DNA from: Candidatus Omnitrophota bacterium
Lineage (GTDB): Bacteria > Omnitrophota > Gorgyraeia > Zapsychrales > Zapsychraceae
DNA length: 16,929 bases
NCBI GenBank assembly: GCA_020430005.1
Contig: JAGQKQ010000013.1
Coordinates: forward strand, 1 to 16,929
Direction: 5' to 3'
Part shown: positions 1 through 7,276 of the stretch, one piece after another
How the letters are laid out: each line of letters starts with the position of its first letter
Numbering within the stretch: the stretch's first letter is position 1
Made by a program: the position numbers and the translations under genes
The notes under the pieces: model-generated
Told to the model about the DNA's origin: nothing
What the model saw: only the letters and a program-made list of their open reading frames with translations
The model's database searches: none

Positions 1-1
1 T

Positions 2-154
2 ACGCAGTCATTTGTTCACGCTCTTATTAGTGAAGTTTTACGTCAATTTGGAACAGATGTTCTTGATCGGATGAGTTTTAAGGCCTGTGCTCCTGAAGTG
101 CGTAAAATCATCGAGATTGTTGTTGAATATACTCAAGAAGGGATGAATGGATAA
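2..154 (+). CDS. 3' end of an unidentified protein (partial)
   Basis: An open frame enters from the left edge and stops with TAA at 152-154, giving about 50 C-terminal residues. The tail is amphipathic and probably helical (ISEVLRQFG, then VRKIIEIVVEYTQEG). It lies 53 bases upstream of the aldo/keto reductase on the same strand. The helical tail and its position before a reductase operon would fit the ligand-binding end of a TetR-type regulator, but no motif proves it and the DNA-binding part is outside the window. Coding potential is plausible; the function is unknown. Confidence 0.5.
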   Translation, partial: TQSFVHALISEVLRQFGTDVLDRMSFKACAPEVRKIIEIVVEYTQEGMNG

Positions 155-207
155 TGAATGAGCGACAACGAATATAATTAAAATATTTAAACCGCAAGGA
201 GTTTATA

Positions 208-1191
208 GTGGGAAATATCGCGCAACGGCAATTAGGCAATTTAAAGGTATCGGCGTTAGCCTTGGGATGCATGGGCATGTCGGACTTTTATGGAAAACGG
301 GAAGAGGCAGAATCGATCGCCACGATCCATGCGGCCATTGACGCGGGGATCACCTTTCTGGATACTGCCGACATGTACGGGCCCTTTACGAATGAAGGGC
401 TTGTGGGCAAGGCCATCAAAGGTAAACGTGATCTGGTGACGCTGGCGACGAAGTTCGGGGTTGTGCGCAACCCCGACGGGTCTTGGGTGGGGATTAACGG
501 CACACCGGAGTATGTCCGTCAAGCGTGCGATGCTTCGTTGAAGCGCCTCGGCGTTGATCATATTGATTTGTATTACCAGCACCGCAAGGACCCGAATGTT
601 CCGATTGAGGACACCGTCGGGGCCATGGCCGAATTGGTGAAAGCGGGAAAGGTTTTGCATATCGGCCTTTCTGAGGTGTCTGCTGAAACGGCCCGCAAGG
701 CGCATCAGGTTCATCCGTTGACGGCGATCCAGACGGAATATTCTCTGTGGAGCCGCGACCCGGAGGACGGTATCTTGCAGACCACCCGGGAACTCAATAT
801 CGGTTTTGTCGGGTACAGCCCGTTGGGTCGGGGATTTTTAACGGGGAAGTATCAATCCATTGATGATTTTGAGGAAGGCGATTACCGACGGTCAAATCCC
901 CGTTTTCAAGGGGATAATTTTGCCAAAAATCTGGCCCTCGTCGAAAAAATCAAAGACCTGGCCGAGCAGAAAGGTGTCCAGCCTTCACAGTTGGCGCTGG
1001 CCTGGGTGCTGGCGCAAGCGGATAATATCGTGCCTTTATTCGGGACCAAGCGGCGAAAGTATTTAAATGAAAATCTCGGCGCCCTCGAAATTTCTTTGAG
1101 TGAAGAAGAATTACAGCACATCAACGCCATCTCCCCAAAAGGCGCCGCCGCCGGGGACCGGTATTCCGATATGTCTACTGTTGACGCGTAA
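208..1191 (+). CDS. Aldo/keto reductase (NADPH-dependent oxidoreductase)
   Basis: A 327-residue cytoplasmic aldo/keto reductase, the normal length for this TIM-barrel family, which reduces aldehydes or ketones with NAD(P)H. All four catalytic residues are visible: Asp52 and Tyr57 in LDTADMYG, Lys82 in LATKFG and His125 in YYQHR. The N-terminal LGCMGMS strand and the C-terminal cofactor loop around residues 275-292 (GTKRRKYLNENLGA) fit the AKR subgroup that includes YakC-like enzymes. The GTG start is supported by AAGGAG at 196-201, six bases upstream. The next gene starts 14 bases after the stop with its own ribosome site, so the two are probably co-transcribed. Substrate cannot be read from sequence. 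Confidence 0.95.
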   Translation: MGNIAQRQLGNLKVSALALGCMGMSDFYGKREEAESIATIHAAIDAGITFLDTADMYGPFTNEGLVGKAIKGKRDLVTLATKFGVVRNPDGSWVGINGTPEYVRQACDASLKRLGVDHIDLYYQHRKDPNVPIEDTVGAMAELVKAGKVLHIGLSEVSAETARKAHQVHPLTAIQTEYSLWSRDPEDGILQTTRELNIGFVGYSPLGRGFLTGKYQSIDDFEEGDYRRSNPRFQGDNFAKNLALVEKIKDLAEQKGVQPSQLALAWVLAQADNIVPLFGTKRRKYLNENLGALEISLSEEELQHINAISPKGAAAGDRYSDMSTVDA

Positions 1192-1205
1192 ATAAAGGAG
1201 AACAA

Positions 1206-1835
1206 ATGAAAATTATAATATTTGGAGCAAGTGGAGGCACGGGCCTTCAACTCATCGAGCAAGCCTTAGAATCTGGACATGAGGTCACGGCCTTTGTCCG
1301 TAATGTCAATAAAATAGGTGTCCAAAATGAACGTCTTCATATTGTTCAAGGGGATGTGCTTGATGCGGATCGTGTCAAACAAGTCCTGAAGGATCAGGAG
1401 GCTGTGTTATGCGCGCTTGGTGCCCCAGCCAAGGATAAGAGCGGTCTTAGGGCGAAAGGGACAAAAAATATTATTGATGCCATGAACGCTGCCGGCATCA
1501 AACGATTAGTTTGTCTAGGTTCGCTAGGGTATGGCGATACGTATGAAAAACTACCTCTGCTTTTTAAATGGATCATTGTGCCTTTTATTTTACGCCAGGC
1601 ATTTTTGGACCATGAGGCCCAGGAAAAAATGATCAAGGAAAGCCGGCTAGATTGGATCATAGCCCGACCTGGAAACTTAACGGATGGCCCTAAGACCGGT
1701 CAATATATCCATGGCACCGATGTCATGGATAAAAAAATTAAGATAAAAATTTCCCGAGCGGATGTGGCTGGTTTTATGCTCAGGCAATTAACAGATAATA
1801 TGTATCTTCATAAAACGCCCGGTTTATCCTACTGA
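1206..1835 (+). CDS. NAD(P)H-binding atypical SDR / NmrA-like reductase
   Basis: A 209-residue cytoplasmic Rossmann-fold protein. The dinucleotide-binding loop is GASGGTG at residues 7-13, and GDVLD near residue 49 follows the third strand as in atypical short-chain dehydrogenases. Later landmarks are LVCLGSLGYG, the IARPGNLTDGP loop and KISRADVAGFML near the C-terminus, all typical of the NAD(P)H-binding/biliverdin-reductase-B-like group. No classical Tyr-x-x-x-Lys pair is obvious, as usual for the atypical class. AAAGGAG at 1194-1200 lies five bases before the ATG. It sits between a reductase and a DUF1772 protein; this arrangement points to redox or xenobiotic handling, but the substrate is unknown. 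Confidence 0.9.
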   Translation: MKIIIFGASGGTGLQLIEQALESGHEVTAFVRNVNKIGVQNERLHIVQGDVLDADRVKQVLKDQEAVLCALGAPAKDKSGLRAKGTKNIIDAMNAAGIKRLVCLGSLGYGDTYEKLPLLFKWIIVPFILRQAFLDHEAQEKMIKESRLDWIIARPGNLTDGPKTGQYIHGTDVMDKKIKIKISRADVAGFMLRQLTDNMYLHKTPGLSY

Positions 1836-1841
1836 TCAATC

Positions 1842-2324
1842 ATGAAAGAAAACGTATTTCAATTTTTGCTTCTTTTTAGTCTCCTGGGTAACGGGTTAAG
1901 TGCCGGAGTGTATTTTATATTTTCAAATACGATTATGGCCGCGTTAAAAAACCTTAAGCCTCATGAAGGGGTGTCAGCGATGCGGCAGATTAACCGTGTC
2001 ATATTAAACGGTTTATTTTTTCTTATATTTTTTGGAACAGCTTTGAGTTCCTTAGCGCTGATCATTTTATTGTTCGTGTGGCGATGGCCGCATCAGGGGA
2101 GTCATTATATTTTCTTAGGCAGCAGTTGCTATTTATTAGGATGTTTTTTAGTGACCATCATCTTCAATGTCCCAAGAAATGAAGCTTTAGACGCGGCGGA
2201 CCCAACCAGTCCGGACGCTCAAAACTTTTGGTCAAGATATTTAATTGAATGGACCGCGTGGAATCATGTCCGCACAGTGGCCTGTGTTCTTGCGACAACA
2301 TTTTTCTTTTTATATTTATCTTAA
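1842..2324 (+). CDS. DUF1772 (anthrone-oxygenase-like) four-helix membrane protein
   Basis: A 160-residue integral membrane protein with about four hydrophobic segments (residues 5-28, 54-80, 88-108 and 142-158). Family signatures of DUF1772 are present: GLSAGVYFIFS at the first helix, MRQINRVILN at 47-56, FNVPRNEAL at 108-116 and WTAWNHVRT at 137-145. Some fungal relatives are called anthrone oxygenases; the bacterial role is not established. The gene begins six bases after the previous stop with no visible Shine-Dalgarno, which suggests translational coupling to the NAD(P)H-binding gene. It closes the first operon; no clear terminator follows. Confidence 0.85.
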   Translation: MKENVFQFLLLFSLLGNGLSAGVYFIFSNTIMAALKNLKPHEGVSAMRQINRVILNGLFFLIFFGTALSSLALIILLFVWRWPHQGSHYIFLGSSCYLLGCFLVTIIFNVPRNEALDAADPTSPDAQNFWSRYLIEWTAWNHVRTVACVLATTFFFLYLS

Positions 2325-2347
2325 CTATCCCAATCAATTAAATAGTA

Positions 2348-2376
2348 TTTACTTCCCTCCTAGAAAGTGATATATT
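2348..2376 (+). promoter_or_regulatory. Candidate sigma-70 promoter for the lipoprotein-thioredoxin-helicase run
   Basis: TTTACT at 2348-2353 and TATATT at 2371-2376 are separated by 17 bases and match the -35 and -10 consensus at 4/6 and 5/6 positions. It lies in the 116-base AT-rich gap before the lipoprotein gene, whose start is about 65 bases downstream. Read from sequence only. Confidence 0.4.
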
Positions 2377-2440
2377 CAAAATCTCCTGCAAACTCATTTT
2401 AGACGCAATTCAACCTAACATAATAGGGAAGGGGCGAGCT

Positions 2441-3235
2441 ATGCAAAAAATGATCAAGTTGTGTCTTGTGGTTGTCGTAAGTTCAATTTGTTTCAGTGCC
2501 TGTGGGGGCGGAGGCAATACAGCTAAAGATCAGGTTTCAGCCAACAAAGTTGAAAAAAACGTCAAGGTCGACCATTCCAAACCGGCGGTCGGGGCCGATG
2601 TGATTGGCCTAAAACTCGGCATGACCGAAAGTCAAGTCCGTAAAATCCTTGAAGCCGACGGGTGGACCAACATCAAAGACCAAAAGCGCCGCGAAAACAT
2701 CCCCGGGGAACAGCCTTACGAATATACTGAAACGCTCAATTACACCCGTGAAAAACAAGAAAACGGTGAATATGTTTATGAAGTGGCCGGCATTCATTTT
2801 GTCCCTGAAGTTAAGGGGGAGGGATTGGCCCGGATCATTACATTTGACCGCATGCTTCATGAGCGGCCGGCCGTCAACCAAAACTACCGGGCCGGTGGTA
2901 AACAGGTGACCGCTGACTACTCAACCTCAACCTTGGCGTTGATGAAAAAGAAATACGGTGAACCTTACAAGGTCCTGGATAATGTCTGCCGCAGTTACGG
3001 CGGGACAACCAACACGAGTATCCCGATCTATGAACTGAATTACTATCCGAATGTGCGTTCTTACACACGCGCGGGCGGTATGCAAATTAAAATTTCCGAT
3101 ACCTGCCAGCAAACGTTTTCTATTCGCATTGAAGATCAGGATTTTGCCACATATATTCAAAACGAGTTTAACGATTACGTGCAGAAAAAATTAGGATCGG
3201 CCACAGCCACGACAAACAAGAAAGTCGACTTTTAA
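2441..3235 (+). CDS. Lipoprotein with an N-terminal BamE/SmpA-like segment
   Basis: A 264-residue lipoprotein. Residues 1-20 form a signal peptide with lipobox FSAC; Cys21 would be lipidated, and GGGGN follows with no Asp at +2, favouring the outer membrane. After a charged linker, residues 54-74 (VIGLKLGMTESQVRKIL) resemble the repeat of the SmpA/OmlA (BamE-type) fold, and LMKKKYGEP near 167-175 has the look of a second related helix. Cys183 and Cys222 could form a disulfide. AAGGGG at 2429-2434 supports the ATG. It is followed 20 bases later by an exported thioredoxin-like gene, so the two may act together in the envelope. The BamE relation is by motif only; the protein is longer than BamE and the family is not certain. 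Confidence 0.85.
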   Translation: MQKMIKLCLVVVVSSICFSACGGGGNTAKDQVSANKVEKNVKVDHSKPAVGADVIGLKLGMTESQVRKILEADGWTNIKDQKRRENIPGEQPYEYTETLNYTREKQENGEYVYEVAGIHFVPEVKGEGLARIITFDRMLHERPAVNQNYRAGGKQVTADYSTSTLALMKKKYGEPYKVLDNVCRSYGGTTNTSIPIYELNYYPNVRSYTRAGGMQIKISDTCQQTFSIRIEDQDFATYIQNEFNDYVQKKLGSATATTNKKVDF

Positions 3236-3255
3236 GGTGTAAGAAGGAGTTTAGT

Positions 3256-4281
3256 ATGGGAAAAAATATTTTTGCGGTTACGATGGCAACGCTTCTCTTA
3301 ATGGGCGCATCAAATGCTCAGGCGGTTGCGCCGCAAACACTGCAATGGCGGGATCTTCTTAATCATCCTGAGCGCTGGCCGGCCACAACAACGGTTAAAA
3401 ACGATCTGCAGTTTTCTCAATCGACGATGGATAAAGGTACGGAGGTTCAGGTTTATAACGTTCTTCCCAGAGAAGTCGAACTCATCGCGCCGGAAGGATT
3501 TATTTTTACACAAACAGCCGATCAGTGCACGCTGGTGGAAGATGCCAACGCCTTCTGGTCTACTTTAACGGAGGACCAAAAAGAAGTGACCTGGCAGAAG
3601 ATTGTCAGCGACCGTTCACTTTGGCCGGGAAAAGTCGGTTTACCATCCGGTGCGCGGTTTCAAGGATTAACGTTGGAGCCGGGGGAAGAGGCGCTGTTTA
3701 TGAAGGCGGAAGGTAATTCGGTATTTTTTACCCATCCGAAATCGGATATGCTTTTGTCCGCCAACCAGAATGAGACTGATGTTTTTGAACGCGCCCGCGC
3801 GCTGGCGGCCATACCGAAAGAAGAGCGGCCAAGTTTTCTGCAAACCGTTTTTGACGGAAACCTTATTGACGCCCAGGGTCAGATCAAACCCGCGAAGAAG
3901 GCCGACTATTATATTATTTATTACGCCGCTTCCACGTGTCCGCGCTGTAAGATTTTTTCGCCGAAGTTTGTTGAATATTATAATCAAAATCTGGCTGATC
4001 GTGATGATGTTGAGATTATCGTCTGGTCCACCGAGCAGCCGAAGACCAGTATCCTTCCCTACATGAGGGAACATAATATGCCCTGGGCAACCGTCGACGA
4101 TAAAAAAGCCCTGGCGACCGGCAATGCGTTCCGTAATGCGGGAGTTATTACCCAAATTCCGGCCATTATTGTCACAGATAAATATGGGAATGAAATCCTG
4201 GCATCGCGTACGGCTCCGGCCCAAACCATTGCCAAGGCCGAACAAGCCCTTCTACAACTGCCAAGTGTTATAGGACAATAA
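3256..4281 (+). CDS. Exported thioredoxin-like protein with CPRC active site
   Basis: A 341-residue protein with a signal peptide (residues 1-23, probable cleavage after AQA) and two parts. Residues about 25-210 contain no motif I recognise, apart from a small-domain end (SDMLLSANQNETDVFERA) resembling segments that precede thioredoxin folds in exported redoxins. Residues about 215-335 form a thioredoxin-like domain: YYAASTCPRC with redox pair Cys228/Cys231, then EIIVWSTEQ, and IPAIIV holding the probable cis-proline Pro302. The expected role is thiol-disulfide exchange in the periplasm; electron donor and partners are unknown. One extra cysteine (Cys91) lies in the N-terminal part. AAGGAG at 3244-3249 fixes the start. 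The upstream lipoprotein has two non-lipid cysteines and is a conceivable client. Confidence 0.88.
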   Translation: MGKNIFAVTMATLLLMGASNAQAVAPQTLQWRDLLNHPERWPATTTVKNDLQFSQSTMDKGTEVQVYNVLPREVELIAPEGFIFTQTADQCTLVEDANAFWSTLTEDQKEVTWQKIVSDRSLWPGKVGLPSGARFQGLTLEPGEEALFMKAEGNSVFFTHPKSDMLLSANQNETDVFERARALAAIPKEERPSFLQTVFDGNLIDAQGQIKPAKKADYYIIYYAASTCPRCKIFSPKFVEYYNQNLADRDDVEIIVWSTEQPKTSILPYMREHNMPWATVDDKKALATGNAFRNAGVITQIPAIIVTDKYGNEILASRTAPAQTIAKAEQALLQLPSVIGQ

Positions 4282-4298
4282 CAGAAAACGGAGAACGT

Positions 4299-5594
4299 GT
4301 GAGTCATACAAACGCAACATTTTATCATTTGGGCATTGCGCCCGAAATGCTGAACGTCTTAAATAAATTAAAGTTTACAACACCAACGCCGATCCAGCAC
4401 CAGGCCATTCCTATTGCCCTGGAAGGAAAAGATATTATCGGCGTCGCGCAAACCGGTACAGGTAAAACCATGGCCTTCAGCATTCCGGTTATTCAACGTT
4501 TAGCTGCGGAAGGCGGTCAGGCCTTAATTCTGGTTCCAACGCGCGAACTGGCTCTGCAAATTGAAGACGCTATCCGACCACTTTTAAAAGCCTTCAAAAT
4601 GCGCAGTACTGTTTTAATTGGCGGGGTTAAAATTGGCGGACAAATTTCCGAAATAAAACGAAAGCCCGACATTATTATTGCCACACCCGGGCGGTTGAAC
4701 GATCATATTTATCAAGGCACGATAGATTTGGGTCATGTTTATGTTGTTGTGCTGGACGAGGCCGACCGTATGTTTGATATGGGCTTTGCGCCGCAGGTAA
4801 AAAGTGTTTTGCGGTGTGTAACTAATAAAAAACAAACGTTGTTGTTTTCCGCCACCATGCCGCAGGATGTTTTGAAACTGGCCACAAGTAATATGCAGTT
4901 GCCGATTAATATCGAAATTGCCCCATCGGGAACAACCACAAAAGAAATCTCGCAGGAATTATTTATTGTTAAAGAACCGTTAAAGAATGACGTGTTAAAA
5001 ATGCTTTTAGAGCAATACCGCGGTTCGGTGTTGGTTTTTACCCGGACAAAACAAAAGGCCTCTCGTGTCACCCGTAACATTCGGGCTATGGGCATTAAAG
5101 CGGCGGAAATTCATTCTAATCGTTCTATGGGGCAAAGGAACCAGGCCATTGAAGGTTTTAAGCGGGGACGTTTCCGCGTGCTTGTGGCCACAGATATTGC
5201 CGCCAGAGGGATTGATGTGAACATGATCGAGTTGGTCGTGAATTATGATTTGTCCGACGATGTCGAAAACTATGTTCACCGCATTGGACGAACCGGACGG
5301 GCCGGCAAAGAAGGTCATTCGGTGACCATGGCCACGCCGGCACAAAGCCATGATGTCAGCAAAATTGAAAAATTAATAAAGATGGCATTACCGCGCTCTA
5401 CGCATCCACAATTTTCCGGTAATGATTTTATCGACAAAAAGGTTAAGCCCAAGCCGACCGAACAAAAGCCAAAACGTCAGGGATATTTCGGGGCCAGGAA
5501 AAAGAGAGGAAAGCCTGCGCATACGCATCCCCGCCGATATAAAAAGAAAAAGAAAGGGACAGACCCCAAAAAGGGACAGACCCCATCGTCATAG
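4299..5594 (+). CDS. DEAD-box ATP-dependent RNA helicase (RhlE-like)
   Basis: A 431-residue cytoplasmic RNA helicase with all superfamily 2 motifs in order: Q motif (TPTPIQHQA, 28-36), I (AQTGTGKT, 50-57), Ia (PTRELA, 80-85), Ib (TPGR, 129-132), II (DEAD, 153-156), III (SAT, 184-186), IV (VLVFTRT, 244-250), V (ATDIAARGID, 297-306) and VI (HRIGRTGR, 327-334). It unwinds short RNA duplexes in ribosome assembly or RNA decay. The start is GTG with CGGAG about five bases upstream; a second GTG overlaps at 4297 in another frame. Residues after about 380 form a Lys/Arg-rich RNA-binding tail. The final residues are encoded by a tandem GGGACAG repeat (5553-5584), so the C-terminus looks rewritten by a repeat. 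RhlE-like is a best guess among DEAD-box subfamilies. Confidence 0.96.
   Translation: MSHTNATFYHLGIAPEMLNVLNKLKFTTPTPIQHQAIPIALEGKDIIGVAQTGTGKTMAFSIPVIQRLAAEGGQALILVPTRELALQIEDAIRPLLKAFKMRSTVLIGGVKIGGQISEIKRKPDIIIATPGRLNDHIYQGTIDLGHVYVVVLDEADRMFDMGFAPQVKSVLRCVTNKKQTLLFSATMPQDVLKLATSNMQLPINIEIAPSGTTTKEISQELFIVKEPLKNDVLKMLLEQYRGSVLVFTRTKQKASRVTRNIRAMGIKAAEIHSNRSMGQRNQAIEGFKRGRFRVLVATDIAARGIDVNMIELVVNYDLSDDVENYVHRIGRTGRAGKEGHSVTMATPAQSHDVSKIEKLIKMALPRSTHPQFSGNDFIDKKVKPKPTEQKPKRQGYFGARKKRGKPAHTHPRRYKKKKKGTDPKKGQTPSS
5553..5585 (+). repeat. Tandem GGGACAGACCCC repeat ending the helicase gene
   Basis: Two exact 16-base copies, AAAGGGACAGACCCCA at 5553-5568 and 5570-5585, sit with a period of 17, so the copies are read in different frames (KGTDP, then KGQTP). 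Each has GGG and CCC flanking ACAGA, a very short potential hairpin. They encode the last residues of the DEAD-box helicase, and the second copy continues into the stop codon. A related copy ends the gene at 7199-7221. Confidence 0.8.
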
Positions 5595-5598
5595 AAAC

Positions 5599-5604
5599 GA
5601 GGAG
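5599..5604 (+). promoter_or_regulatory. Ribosome binding site that fixes the second lipoprotein start
   Basis: GAGGAG lies six bases before the ATG at 5611. It favours this start over in-frame upstream starts such as the ATG at 5422, which lies inside the helicase gene. Confidence 0.75.
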
Positions 5605-5610
5605 AACAGT

Positions 5611-6087
5611 ATGCGGTTGACATCATTTGTTTTGTTTTCGGTAGTGTTGTTTTTGGGTGGTTGTGTGACTTCAAAACCTTATGTTTCGACCAGTTCTTCC
5701 AAACCCCGCGCCAAAGTGACGATTATTAAAGACAGAGATTTTTCGGATCTGGATGTTTATATTTTTGAACCCGATCAAAGCTGCAAAATGCAGCATATGG
5801 GGACAGTATCTTTGGAAAAGGAACATATGTCAGAAGTGATTTATGTTCCTGCGGGCCGTCAGTATTTCCGCGTGCATGGATTTTTCCATCTTCCGCTTAC
5901 CGGCGCGTCAACGGGTTTTCATGAGAAGTCATTTATTGCCGAGCCGGGTGGCGAATATCAAATTATTCTGGAATACGGCGGAGTTGGTGGATACCGCAAA
6001 ACAGCTTATAAAATGTATACGTTGGATGTTAGTGCCGGGGGGTCTCGAGTTGTTCAAACCTCCGGTTTTTCTGTTTGTAAGGAGTAA
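5611..6087 (+). CDS. Small lipoprotein of unknown function
   Basis: A 158-residue lipoprotein. The signal peptide is residues 1-17 and the lipobox LGGC places the lipidated cysteine at 18, followed by Val-Thr. The mature part looks beta-rich (RAKVTIIKDRDF, VYIFEP, VIYVPAGRQYFRVHG, GGEYQIILEY), a pattern like small DUF2846-type surface lipoproteins, but I do not recognise the family with confidence. A cysteine pair (Cys58 and the C-terminal Cys156) could form a disulfide. The open frame extends upstream inside the helicase gene; the chosen ATG is the only one with both a ribosome site and a lipobox in the right place. It follows the helicase by 16 bases, so it is probably co-transcribed although the functions look unrelated. 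Confidence 0.82.
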   Translation: MRLTSFVLFSVVLFLGGCVTSKPYVSTSSSKPRAKVTIIKDRDFSDLDVYIFEPDQSCKMQHMGTVSLEKEHMSEVIYVPAGRQYFRVHGFFHLPLTGASTGFHEKSFIAEPGGEYQIILEYGGVGGYRKTAYKMYTLDVSAGGSRVVQTSGFSVCKE

Positions 6088-6090
6088 TTA

Positions 6091-6131
6091 GAGAAAGAGG
6101 GGAACAGCTTTAAGGGAGGCCTCATTTTCTC
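6091..6131 (+). terminator. Weak hairpin after the lipoprotein gene
   Basis: GAGAAA-GAGG at 6091-6100 can pair with CCTC-AT-TTTCTC at 6120-6131, with a two-base bulge and a 19-base loop. It lies four bases after the lipoprotein stop codon. There is no downstream T-run, so intrinsic termination would be weak at best. Confidence 0.25.
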
Positions 6132-6191
6132 AATTTAGCTATGCCCTTTATTTTGCTCTACCCCATTTTATTTACTTAATGAGAAGAAAAA

Positions 6192-7220
6192 ATGAATAAA
6201 AAGCAAAAAGAGAAGTTAATTGTTGTTGGATTTTGGAAGAGACTACTGTCAGATATACTTGACTCCATTATTCTCGGACTATTTGGAGCAGCCATTGCAT
6301 TTGGTTTTCGCGGACAATTAAATCAGGTAGGGGAAAATGGATTTTGGATAGGTTTAATTATTACGTTTTTGTATACGGGAATCCTCCAGAGTGGTATAGG
6401 GAAGGGGCAAAGCCTTGCTAAGAAAGCACTAAAGATTCAAGTCTTAAGAAAAGACGGGTCGTATTTAAGTCTTCCAAGATCATTTCTAAGATATCTTATT
6501 GTTGCACTACTTTTTTACAATTCTTGGATAGGACTGTCATTAATATCGGTTTTTCCAGCGCTTAATAACAATACAATAATAACTTTTTATAATTATGCCA
6601 TCTTTGTATTGTTCATTGGAACAATTTTTTTAGTCGCATTTCATCCCTTAAAAAGAGGGCTGCATGACCTGTTGGCAGATTCTATTGTTGTTAGAAAAGA
6701 TGAATATTCTCAAGAAGAAATTCAGAAATTGGAAAACCCGAAGAAAGCAAAATTTGCTTATGGATTAGTAGCGATTATTAGCATATTAATAATTGCTGGA
6801 GCAAGCTATTTTGCTAAGACTCAAAATTTCGCCAGTCCGGAAATTGTTCAAGAATTGACTGACTTGTCGAGAGAAATTGATAGTAAAACGTCATTTGACA
6901 ATGTCGGCGTTTTTCACAATATTTTTACTGATACTGCCGGCAAGCAGACGACCGGCTTAATTGTCTATGCATTTCAGTTACAAAAGAAATTTGATGATAA
7001 GGAATTTACATTTGGTGAAGTTAAAAAAACTGTAGATATTGTGAAGAATTACTCGCATATTAATGAATGTCAATATATCAATATAAGTGTTAGAACCGGT
7101 TTTAACATTGGCATTTCACATCTTACTTACAATCAAGGCTTTCCATTTGATGCTGAAGGGAATGTGTTAGAGTTAAACAAGAATAAATCTGAAAAAGTGG
7201 GACAGGCCTCTTCGCCATAG
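6192..7220 (+). CDS. RDD-family membrane protein with a C-terminal soluble domain
   Basis: A 342-residue membrane protein. Residues 10-170 form an RDD domain: Arg17, Asp21 and Asp24 in FWKRLLSDILDS, then about three hydrophobic helices (25-38, 50-65, 100-150), the loop GKGQSLAKKALKIQV and HDLLADSIVV at its end. RDD proteins are poorly defined; some are linked to ion exchange. A further helix at 188-206 is followed by about 130 residues of soluble domain, probably outside the inner membrane, that I do not recognise. The start has only a weak GAGAAG. Four sampled lines of this gene are 23-42% G+C, against 52-73% for two lines of the next gene, so it may have been acquired. The last codons match the GGGACAG repeat that ends the helicase gene. 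Confidence 0.88.
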   Translation: MNKKQKEKLIVVGFWKRLLSDILDSIILGLFGAAIAFGFRGQLNQVGENGFWIGLIITFLYTGILQSGIGKGQSLAKKALKIQVLRKDGSYLSLPRSFLRYLIVALLFYNSWIGLSLISVFPALNNNTIITFYNYAIFVLFIGTIFLVAFHPLKRGLHDLLADSIVVRKDEYSQEEIQKLENPKKAKFAYGLVAIISILIIAGASYFAKTQNFASPEIVQELTDLSREIDSKTSFDNVGVFHNIFTDTAGKQTTGLIVYAFQLQKKFDDKEFTFGEVKKTVDIVKNYSHINECQYINISVRTGFNIGISHLTYNQGFPFDAEGNVLELNKNKSEKVGQASSP

Positions 7221-7221
7221 A
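7199..7221 (+). repeat. Diverged copy of the GGGACAG repeat ending the RDD gene
   Basis: Compared with 5573-5595, this 23-base stretch matches at 19 positions: GGGACAG, then [A/G]CC[C/T]C and TCG[T/C]CATAGA. Both copies are read in the same frame, so the two unrelated proteins end in GQTPSS and GQASSP followed by TAG. A run of A residues precedes both. Whether this is a dispersed repeat family needs a genome search. Confidence 0.55.
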
Positions 7222-7276
7222 TTAACTATCCCTTTTCACGATTTCTTTTCCTTCCAATTCATGATAATCTAAGATC

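Noticed and set aside
256..714. 152-residue open frame on the - strand
   Set aside because: Antisense shadow of the aldo/keto reductase, whose catalytic residues are all intact.
3667..4245. 192-residue open frame on the - strand
   Set aside because: It lies wholly inside the thioredoxin-like gene, which has a signal peptide, CPRC motif and ribosome site.
5422..5610. Longer start for the second lipoprotein
   Set aside because: This extension lies inside the helicase gene, has no ribosome site, and would bury the lipoprotein signal peptide.
5802..5808. Extra GGGACAG inside the second lipoprotein gene
   Set aside because: It lacks the CCCC part and the flanking A-run, and is ordinary coding sequence.
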